A stretch of DNA of 64,000 nt from Avena insularis (taxonomy: Eukaryota > Streptophyta > Magnoliopsida > Poales > Poaceae). Shown piece after piece: positions 55,638-64,000 of the stretch (positions are counted from its first letter, which is position 1; each line of letters starts with the position of its first letter). The stretch is from NCBI GenBank assembly GCA_023614405.1, contig CM042697.1:189037189-189101188 (forward strand). The letters run 5' to 3'. The position numbers were made by a program, and so were the translations under genes. The notes beneath the pieces are model-generated. The model saw only the letters and a program-made list of their open reading frames with translations, made no database searches and was not told the origin of the DNA.

Positions 55638-55924
55638 GTCAGCTTAAGAAATGTCACCCAGAAATGGAAGAAACTTCTTTGAAGGATACCATACCTTTGG
55701 AAGAAGTTCAACTAGAAAGTGATCTCACTTATGAATAAAAGCCTATCAAGATTCTTGAGACTGCAGAAAGAGTCACAAGGACAAAGACTATCAAGTTTTG
55801 CAAAGTGCAATGGAATCATCATTCCGAAGAGGAAGCAACATGGGAAAGAGAAGATGATGTTCGGAAAGACCACCCTCACTTATTTGCTAGCCAATCCGAA
55901 TCTCGAGGGCGAGATTCACCTTAA
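55638..55924 (+). pseudogene. Chromodomain end of element C pol
   Basis: In the frame starting at GTG 55632 the sequence reads SQLKKCHPEME, then ESDLTYE and an in-frame TAA at 55734-55739. It continues KPIKILETAERVTRTK, then VQWNHHSEEEATWERED and ends near HLFASQ, with a stop at 55922-55924. The aromatic and acidic pattern (V-x-W then EEATWE) is that of chromoviral chromodomains, which direct integration to histone-marked heterochromatin. It is the sequence basis for the chromovirus call. Confidence 0.8.
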
Positions 55925-55936
55925 GGGGGTTAGATT
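55921..55936 (+). other. Polypurine tract of element C
   Basis: TTAAGGGGGTTAGATT immediately precedes the LTR start TGTAACATCC at 55937. Confidence 0.8.
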
Positions 55937-58900
55937 TGTAACATCCCAAAAATCATGATTTCAAAGTTTGCATATCATTCATACATGCATATAGATTTGA
56001 GATCAATTTCAAACTCATTTTAGAAAAACAGAAGCACATAGTGCTATGATTTTATGTGAGCAGATTTAAATCAAATGGCCATCCCCATTTGAAGATTTTG
56101 AATGATTTTAAAATGTAGCTTGTTTGTCTTCCTTATAGAAAGGAATGAGTGTGGTTTTGGACCAAGATTTACAAATTGGAAATGGTTTCAAAAACCATTT
56201 CTCAAATTTTGCAAACCAAGTGCCAAGTCTCTGATATTTTGTTCTCCAAGCTTGACCAAGCCTTTGCAAAGCAACCACATGATTGTATGCCTATATTTGA
56301 GACTACTGCTCACTGCAAAAAAATCCCAAGAAAATTTGAATTCAAATGAAACTTGAATTCATTTGAAAATCAATTCAGAAAATTGAAACAGAAAAAGAAA
56401 AAGGAGAAAGAATTAGAAAAGGGTCGGCGCCAGGATTCCAGCCCAGCAACAGAACTGGCCCAACTAGCCCACCCGGGCCATTCCTCTCCCTCTCGCGCCA
56501 GCTTGCCTCAACGATCGGACGGCAGACCCACCTCCTCTTGTGCGGTTCGTGGCGAGCGGCCTCTCCACGTCGCCCTCGTCTTCCCCAAACCGCGCCCGCG
56601 ACCACGTCGCCACTGCTGTCAAGGCCGGTAATGGCGCGGCGTAATTAGAATTAATGCCGCAGGCGTTTCCTATCGCGCCTGGGCCTATTTAATCCCCTCT
56701 GCATCGCGAGCATTTCCCCCCACTCTCCTCGCTCACTCCGCCACCAGGCTGCGCGCATTTGCTCAAGAAAGCCCCGCAGTACCGACGACCCCGGCGACCG
56801 ATTCTGGTGAGCCTCGACCGCCCCCCTCTCTCTGGTTCAAACGAGGATGCCCAGCTTGATCTTGCGCATACGCTGATGCCTTTCTTTTGCCTGCTCGTGA
56901 CCCAGGTCGTCGTCTCCGTTCACGACCGAAACCACCTACACCGCCGATAGACTCCGGCGACCAATTAAGGTAAAACCCGAGTGCCCCTTGCCCCCTCTTT
57001 CATACGAGATTGATTGCCTGCGTCTTGTGCACCCCCTGACCCTCTGGTTCGTGCTAGGGCGACGCCAAACCTCGCCAGTGACCATGTCTGCAAGCGACCG
57101 ATGCTGCCCGCAACTCCGACAAGCTCCAGAGACCGTCCCCGCGCGCCCCTCCGCAAACCAACGCCACGTTGAGCTTCAGCACGCCACCGTGGTTCTGGTA
57201 TGACCCTTCTCCCTCTCGCGCATGACCTAGAACGCCAGCGCCGCCGCTGACTGAGTGCTCCGCCGCTCGCTGACGCTGCGCGCCGCCAGAACATGGTCGC
57301 ATGCTCAAGCGCCGTTGGATCTAGATCCAACGCTTACGATAGAATCACTAATCGAACCGTTATGCTAGATCTGGACCGTGTGTTTTAGTTAGATCCTATG
57401 GCTCGCGAGCGTGATCCGGAGCGAATCGGTATCAGCCAATAGAATTAAGACGCGTGGCTAGAGTTTAAATCAAAAACAGAATTCAAATCAGATTTAGATC
57501 CAAATTTCAAATGGCTATAACTTTTGATTCCCACGTCAGATTTTTGCAAATTTTATACCGTTGGAATCAGTAAGACAAGCCCTTTCTGAATCTGCAATGT
57601 GTTTAACAAAAAGTTTCTATTAAAATGACTTTGTATGCAGAAACATATTTAGGACCATTTTGAGTATAGAATTTGTTTAGTAAATTGTTTTAGGGCTAAA
57701 TAGGTTTAGTTAGCAAGTTTTTGACTTGGTTATGTTTCTGTATCATGCACTTGCTTGGTGGAGTTTTCAAAAATCATCACTTAGCATTTTCTTGCATGCA
57801 TGCATTCATATTTTTGTTTGTATATGAATTGTGTGTAATTATGTGCTACAAATTTTGTGTAGATTTTGCTAGTGACTGTGATTGTGAAGAGTGCTACTCT
57901 CCCCATTACCAAGGCAAGTGGTACTTCATGATATTTTCATCCCTTTATTTTGAATAAGCATTAGAAATATTTTTGCTAAGTCTTGCATGTTACTTTTTGC
58001 CAAATGCTATGTTGGGAAATCCCAAGTAGTTGTAGAATTGTAGAATTGCTAGGAAATCTTTTAAGTTAAGTTACTATGCCATGCTTAGCCTAGCTAGTAG
58101 CAAACAAGGGTTGGTAAAGTATATACATGCTATGAAAATATTTCTAAGTCTATTGGACTTATGTTTTTCTTAATAAAACAACTAAGTCAATGAACCTCCT
58201 GGGTGGAATGGGACTTGAATGGTGGTTTTTGGTTGAGTGGTTACACAAGGCCCATGGACATGGTTTACCGTGTGTATCACACTTGTGGTATGCCACCCAG
58301 GCACAAAGGGATTTGGAGGCCAAATGTTGAGAAGCTTATAGTGCAGCCACTTGGCAATATGGGCTCTGCCTTGATCATATAGGTTGCTAGAACTTAGTCA
58401 TTTGGACAGTTGGTGGTAGTGGGATGATAGGTTGGAACGCATCCATTTGGCTAAGGGAAGGCTTCTGAAAGGTCCTGTCTTGGGAAACCAAGTCTGGTGG
58501 AGAAAGTGCACAACCTCTGCAGATGGAAAATCTAAGTACTTAGCCAAGTCCATGGCAATGGACAACTTGAGCATCAAGACATGGAAGCTACAAGAATCTC
58601 ATCACTCCAACTTCTAAGTAAAACTTGTGGGTGAACAAGGGTAAAGGACCCCAATGTCTATTGGTGGTTTCTTGGGAAAGTTTTTGACAAAGAAAAACTT
58701 AGTGATTTCAACTAATAGGAAAAACATATTTTGAGCAAAGCAAGCCAAGCTACACTTAGCCAAAATGCATATAGTAATATAGTCCACTTAAAATTTACTA
58801 AGGTATCACTTGCCAATACTATTCCAAAGTATTGACCCACTATGGTTGTAACTTGTGATGTTGTAGGTTACTCCGATGATGATTAGGAGTCATGAGTCTA

Positions 58901-59145
58901 CACTCAACATGCTTGCATGTGGCACATGAAGATGAAGACTTATGTTTATTTACTTATTCCAAAAACTCTTGTATTAGGCTTGTGGCCCTGAGTTGTAAAA
59001 TACTATGTTTTATCTTTGGAATGAATGTAATAAATGACCTTTGTATCTGTGCACTTCATCTTAAACTGTGGATGCTAGCAATGATCCAGGGACTAGCATT
59101 GCAATCACAGGGATCCTTTTTCCTTTACAAAGGAGGGATCTTACA
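55937..59145 (+). repeat. Right (3') LTR of element C
   Basis: It is 3209 bp, starting TGTAACATCCCAAAAATCATG and ending AGGAGGGATCTTACA. The GC-rich promoter-like block is at 56.4-57.3 kb, with TATTTAA at 56686-56692. The outer end abuts CCAGC at 59146. Its last part is related to the ends of G1 and G2. Confidence 0.92.
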
Positions 59146-59150
59146 CCAGC
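59146..59150. repeat. Target-site duplication of element C, right copy (CCAGC)
   Basis: Identical to 45769-45773. Element B's gag linker resumes in register after it. Confidence 0.93.
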
Positions 59151-60839
59151 TCAGCAACAACATCGTGTTCAGCCCGGAAGAAGGTTTGCCCCAGGGAATT
59201 CGCTCAACCGCAATGGCCATCTTTTTCTCATGCATGCTGAAGAAGCTCAGGAAGCGCCAGACGTCGTGTTGGGTATGTTTTCTGTTAATTCAGTACTTGC
59301 AAGAGTGTTGTTTGATTCTGGTGCATCGCATTCATTTGTCACCGAAGAATTTGCATGCACTAGTAAAATTCAACCAACCAAACTGAGGCATGTCATGATT
59401 GTTCAAATTCCCGGATCAACCACAAAGGCTAGGCAAATTTGCAAAGCCGTCCCTATCCGAATCCATGGCATAGATTTTTATGCTAATCTGATAGTACTCG
59501 GAACTAAAGGTTTGGAAGTAGTACTAGGAATGGATTGGATGTCCAAACATAAAGGATTGATTGACTGTGCCAAGAAAGCCATAACCATGACCAGTACAGC
59601 CGGAATATCAGTCGAGCATATATCTGAAACCTTACCTCGCCAATTCAAATGGAACAAGAGTATATCCCAACCTACCATTGACCAAGTCCGGATAGTCTGT
59701 GAATACCCCGACGTATTTCCAGATGTTTTTCCCGGTATGCCCCCATATCAGGATATCGAGTTTATCATTGAACTAATCCCCGGAACTGGACCCATAGCTC
59801 AGAGACCCTATAGTATGAACCCATCGGAGCTAGCAGAACTGAAGAAGCAACTGGATGCCATGCTGGAAATTGGATTGATTCAACCAAGTGCGTCACCATG
59901 GAGATCACCTGTCTTGTTTGTGCACAAGAAGGATGGAGGTAACCGTTTGTGTACGGATTACCGAAAGTTGAATGATTTCACCATCAAGACAAATACCCCT
60001 TGCCCAAGATAGAAGATTTGTTTGATCAGTTGACCGGTGCCAAAGTGTTTTATAAGATTGATCTTAGAACTGGTTATCATCAACTCAAAATTTGTGCAGA
60101 GGATATTCCAAAGACTGCCTTTACCACCAGATATGGATTGTACGAGTATGCAGTCATGTCTTTTGGATTAACCAATGCCCCCTCTTATTTCATGAATCTC
60201 ATGAATAAGATTTTTATGGACTTCCTGGATAAGTTTGTTGTTGTTTTCATCGATGACATTCTGATTTATTCCAAATCAGAAGAAGAACATGAGCTACACC
60301 TAAGGACCATTCTTGGAACCCTTAGAGAGCATCAGTTGTATGCCAAGTTTAGCAAATGTGAATTCTGGTTACAGGAGGTAGGATTCCTCGGTCACATTGT
60401 ATCAGCCGGAGGAATTGCCGTTGACCCTGCCAAGGTAAAAGATGTAGAAGATTGGCAAGCCCCAACCACTCAAACCCAAGTTCGTGCATTTCTCGGATTG
60501 GTAGGATATTACCGCAAATTCGTAGAAGGATTCTCGAGTATCGCCAGACCCATGACCCAATTGCTGAAGAAGGACAAGAAGTTTGAATGGACCGACAAAT
60601 GTGAAGCGAGTTTTCAGGAACTCAAGAGGAGACTGATTTCAGCCCCAATCTTGATCATGCCGGATATCACGAAGCCCTTCGACGTGTATTGTGATGCATC
60701 CAAGATTGGTCTCGGATGTGTGCTAATGCAAGAAGGCAAAGTTATATCTTATCTATCTCGACAACTGAAGCAACATGATCAAAATTACCCAACCCATGAC
60801 CTCGAACTCGCAGCCGTAGTTCTAGCCCTGAAGACATGA
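59151..60839 (+). pseudogene. Protease, reverse transcriptase and start of RNase H, element B
   Basis: The frame continues B's gag after C. Protease has [12 protein letters not shown] (near 59310) and [16 protein letters not shown]. The linker [16 protein letters not shown] leads to RT, with [15 protein letters not shown]. One base is lost near 59990-60000, so the next frame starts at about 60000 with [15 protein letters not shown]. It continues through [26 protein letters not shown] (serine replaces the usual proline before FGL) and FIDDILIYS (near 60250). RNase H begins with [15 protein letters not shown] and [16 protein letters not shown] at 60837-60839 replaces the expected Trp codon in the same frame. 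Confidence 0.88.
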
Positions 60840-62592
60840 AGGCATTACCTGATGGGAAATCATTGTGAGATCTATACGGATCACAAGAGTCTGAAGTATA
60901 TATTCACTCAGAAGGAGCTGAATATGAGACAGAGGAGATGGATTGAGATAATCAAGGATTACGATCTGGACATTCACTATCACCCTGGTAAAGCCAATGG
61001 GGTAGCAGATGCCCTTAGCCGATTGCCGTGCCGCTTGAACTCCATGATTTTGAAGGAGCACCCAAGCTTGCACAAAGAAATGGAAGATTTTCGAATGGAA
61101 TTAGTGAGTGAAGACTTTTTGGCTAGCATAGGAACTTCAGCCCACTTTGATCAGTCAGATCAAAGAGGCACAGAAGGGAAATGCTAGTATCGACGGAATC
61201 AAGCATCGTATCGGTACATGCAAAGTACCCGGATTCACCGAAGACGAAGAAGGAGTGTTGTGGTACAAAGGACGCATTTGTGTACCAGCAGATTCGGAGT
61301 TGAAAGAAGTTATTTTGAAGGAAGCTCATGATACTCTTTATTCTATCCATCCCGGAGGAACTAAGATGTATCAAGATTTGAAAGAGCAATTTTGGTGGCA
61401 TAAGATGAAGAGAGAAATCGGAAGTTATATCGCCAAGTGTGATATATGTCAGCAAGTAAAGGCAGGACATCAAAGACCCGCTGGATTGTTGCAACCATTG
61501 CAGATTCCGGAATGGAAATGGGATTCCGTTGGAATGGACTTTATCACCGGATTGCCTACTTCTAGTAGGGGAAATGACTCTATCTGGGTCATAGTGGACC
61601 GATTGTCTAAAGTCGCCCATTTCTTACCCGTCAAGACCACATATCAGAGTTCGAAGCTAGCGGAGTTGTACATTGCTAGAATCGTCAGTTTGCATGGAGT
61701 CCCCAATAACATCGTATCAGATCGAGGAACTAAATTTACCTCGAGATTCTGGAAGAAAGTTCAAGAAGGTTTAGGAACCCGCCTAGATTTCAGCACCGCG
61801 TATCACCCTCAGACCGACGGACAAACGGAGCGAGTAAATAAAATACTCGAAGATATGCTAAGAGCATGTGTGTTAGAATATGGATCTAAGTGGGAAGACT
61901 GTCTGCCGTTTGCAGAATTTTCATACAACAATAGTTACCAAGCCAGTTTGCAAATGGCCCCATTTGAATTCATGTACGGAAGGAAGTGTCGCACCCCTTT
62001 GAACTGGTCAGAAGTAGGAGAGAGTCAGATCTTCGGACCCGACATCCTACGAGAAGCAGAAGAGAAGGTTCACAAGATTCATGAGCACCTCAAGACAGCC
62101 CAGTCCAGACAGAAGAGTTACGCCGACAAGAGACGTAGAGACCTCGCCTTCAACATAGGAGATTTTGTGTATCTGAAGGTGTCGCCATTGAAGGGAATGC
62201 AGTGTTTCCAACTCAAAGGAATGTTAGCCCCCAGATATATCGGACCCTTCAAGATTTTGAACCGTCGAGGAGAAGTGTCGTATCATTTGGAACTACCCGA
62301 AGAGATGTCAGCAGTGCACAACGTGTTCCATATCTCGTTACTTCGCAAGTGTCTCGAAGTCCCCGAGAAGACCGAAGTGTTCAAGAATATCGATCACCAG
62401 ACCATAGAGATCAACGATGACCTGACCTATCCCGAAGTACCCATCCGTATTTTGGAAGAAGCTTTCAGAACTACCCGAACCCGAAGCATAAAGTTTCTCA
62501 AGATTCAGTGGAGCAGCCACACAGAAGAGGAAGCTACCTGGGAGCGCGAAGATCACATCAGGACGGAGTTTCCCGATCTCTTCAAATCCTAG
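60840..62592 (+). pseudogene. Rest of RNase H, integrase and chromodomain, element B
   Basis: After the TGA the same frame carries [11 protein letters not shown] and [11 protein letters not shown] frameshift near 61140 passes to the frame running to TAG 62590-62592. Integrase has an intact HHCC finger (EAHDTLYSIHPGG and CDIC). The DDE residues are in GMDFITGLP (61.54 kb), NIVSDRGT (61.72 kb) and GQTERVN (61.83 kb). The C-terminal domain includes RYIGPFKIL and VFHISLLRKC. The chromodomain ends the protein: VPIRILEEAFRTTRTR, then IQWSSHTEEEATWERED and FPDLFKS. This is the best-preserved pol end in the window, and element A's integrase is a close copy. Confidence 0.9.
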
Positions 62593-62638
62593 GTAATCTT
62601 TTTCGTCCTTTTTCAAATCTCGGGACGAGATTTTGTTT

Positions 62639-62652
62639 AAGGGGGGAAGGTT
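62639..62652 (+). other. Polypurine tract of element B
   Basis: AAGGGGGGAAGGTT ends directly at the 3' LTR start. The same tract with one change is present in A. Confidence 0.88.
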
Positions 62653-64000
62653 TGTAACATCCCAAAAATACTAAACTTGGATCATCAAACTCTAATCATA
62701 AAAATTAGGGTTAACAAAAACTTTTCTAAATAAAAATATGAAAGCATGCATGTGTGTATGCATTTCAATTTGAATTCTTTTGAACCACCTTGTTTGTGTG
62801 TTTCTTTGCTTGTAAATGGATGCTTAGGTGAAATAAACATCATCTAAACAATTCCCAAACTTTTATCAAAGACAAGTAAATCAAAACAAATAAAATAAGG
62901 GAATGGTCATTTTGACCAATTTAACTCCCATGCCTACTTTGGCTGTCTCAAACTTTCAGAACTTAACAGAAACTTTTCTGGATCTTTGCACCCCTTGATT
63001 GTACTCATAACAAGGTACCAAGGCCCACCTTGTGATCATCCAGAAACATTCAAATGCATAGTTTAAATGACAATTCAAAATTGAATCTTTATCATATGGG
63101 AGGATCCCACTTTCAAAAACCACTCAAACAAGCTCAACTTTCAAAACCCAAGCATCTGCAGACTCACCAGCACCAACCTAGCACACCCACCAAAAATCTT
63201 TTCAAAATTATAAACTTGAATTCTTGTGGCCAATTCATCAAACACATTGCAGACACAAATCATCAAAATCTTAAACACTATTGTGAGCAGTGATTGAAGC
63301 CTAACTTGTCCCCTCTCTAGCTCATAATCATCTCAGTAGATCATCTAGCAAGTTAAACCAAGCACTAGACTCACTGTAAGCTGGGCAATGACATCAATGG
63401 TGAACAGCTAAAGCTCACCATGCCACCCAGTGGAGACAGCAAGCTAGGAGGAGATTTAGCCGTGCCAACCTTGTCTAGGAGGCAGCCCACCGTCCACCGC
63501 CACTCCCTGTCTCAGCCGCGAGCGTTGCCAAACCCTAGACCACACGCACGGACCGCGCCTAGCTCACCAGCAACCATCCGGCGTACGCGCTAGAGAGCCA
63601 CACTCGACCGACGCCCACAGACCGCGTGCCGCCCTTGCCACGTGCATACATGATCGCTACCGACCCAGGAGACCGCCAGACATCACTGTTCGCCGCCCCA
63701 TGACGCACAGCCACCGCTCACCGTCGAAGACGCCGCCTCTGCGTGAGCATCGCGTTCAGACCAAACCGCACCGCTTCACGCGCATTAAAGCCGTGAGCAT
63801 CGCCAGAGACCACTAGTTTATCGCCACCGCCGCCATGCCTCTCTAGCCGTAGCCATGTCGCCACCGTCGACTGCCCATCCCGTTCGTTCTCGCCGTCGCG
63901 ACTATAAATAGAGGCCACCCCAGCCGAATTGAGCACACCATCTCACTCCCCTCTCCTCACTGATCATGCCACCCCGTTCCCGAAGCAAGGCGAGCAGTAC
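62653..64000 (+). repeat. Element B 3' LTR, first 1348 bp (cut by window end)
   Basis: It is homologous to 39293-40645. It starts TGTAACATCCCAAAAATAC and reaches just past the TATA box (63902-63911). Divergence from the 5' LTR is modest in the AT-rich part and higher with short indels in the GC-rich part. Confidence 0.92.
63902..63911 (+). promoter_or_regulatory. TATA box of element B 3' LTR
   Basis: CTATAAATAG, equivalent to 40553-40562. In this LTR it would direct transcription outward, into whatever lies beyond the window. Confidence 0.6.

Larger units (their letters stand above)
45774..59145 (+). mobile_element. Element C: chromovirus with an inverted extra LTR at its left end (U5 ends on both sides)
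   Basis: The unit between the two CCAGC copies is 13,372 bp. In order it has a complete LTR in minus orientation (45774-48943), the last ~690 bases of an LTR in plus orientation (48944-49635), primer site, plus-strand interior (49636-55936) and a complete plus LTR (55937-59145). A normal element would have the U3 end (TGTAACATCC) on the left and the U5 end (GATCTTACA) on the right. Here both outer termini are U5 ends. The perfect duplication implies that the composite integrated as one molecule, or was rebuilt strictly inside its borders. The interior encodes two upstream ORFs, gag, PR, RT, RH, IN and a chromodomain, all with frame damage. A mis-assembly is possible but would not readily yield matching duplications. 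Confidence 0.88.
39293..64000 (+). mobile_element. Element B: Tekay-like chromovirus (same family as A), split by C, cut by window end
   Basis: Components in order are 5' LTR 39293-43430, primer site 43434-43445, upstream coiled-coil ORF 43661-44451, gag 44692 onward, nested element C with its duplication (45769-59150), protease/RT/RNase H/integrase/chromodomain 59151-62592, polypurine tract 62639-62652, and 3' LTR from 62653. Without C the element's interior is about 5.8 kb. Domain order PR-RT-RH-IN with a C-terminal chromodomain marks a chromovirus. Several frameshifts and stops make it defective. Its right end and target duplication are outside the window; the five bases on the left are ATAGT. 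Confidence 0.93.

Noticed and set aside
59068..59150. N-terminal part of the ORF running from C's LTR into B's protease
   Set aside because: The first ~27 codons are LTR sequence of C fused by chance in frame to B. The real coding region resumes at 59151.

Overview
The window is plant nuclear DNA made almost entirely of nested LTR retrotransposons. The LTR types (long chromovirus LTRs with an initiator-Met primer site, a Sabrina/WHAM-like Athila LTR, Angela/BARE-like Copia LTRs) point to a Triticeae grass such as wheat, barley, rye or a relative. Family names are from memory and were not searched. I see no intact host gene.

Layout, left to right. 1-1820: about three copies of a ~630-655 bp tandem repeat. 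2105-16062: a decayed minus-strand gene relic with B3-like exons, a proline-rich linker and a 3'-5' exonuclease-like exon. It is broken by an Athila-type LTR fragment (2202-3552) and by chromovirus A (3616-14281, minus, 4.1 kb LTRs, target duplication CCTGC). A landed exactly on an exon/intron junction and has lost most of gag and pol. 16063-17237: non-coding DNA with a CT microsatellite and a tRNA-like fragment. 17238-32335: an old minus-strand Copia element D. Its interior holds a Copia solo LTR E (target duplication AATGT), and E in turn holds two chromovirus solo LTRs, G1 (GGACA) and G2 (GCCT plus one mismatch). 32336-34495: start of an unidentified LTR element H. 34496-39292: a non-autonomous Athila-like element F with gag and protease but no pol. 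39293-64000: chromovirus B (plus, same family as A, 3' LTR cut by the window end). B is split by chromovirus C (45774-59145, target duplication CCAGC). The insertion order is therefore D, then H, F, B and C on one side, and D, E, then G1 and G2 on the other.

Three points deserve attention. First, C does not have the usual LTR-internal-LTR form. Its left end is a complete LTR in inverted orientation followed by the last ~0.7 kb of a direct LTR, so both outer ends are U5 ends, yet a perfect 5-bp duplication flanks the whole. Second, in A, B and C every recognisable ORF start (six of six) lies directly behind a pyrimidine-rich tract ending in AG, as if each ORF were exposed by splicing. These include extra ORFs upstream of gag, several of them coiled-coil. 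Third, A is an internal-deletion derivative of the B family with a 5-bp microhomology at its breakpoint, and it keeps every cis signal needed for mobilisation in trans.

All retroelement proteins here carry frameshifts or stops, so nothing in the window looks autonomous today. Functional statements below rest on motif recognition only.
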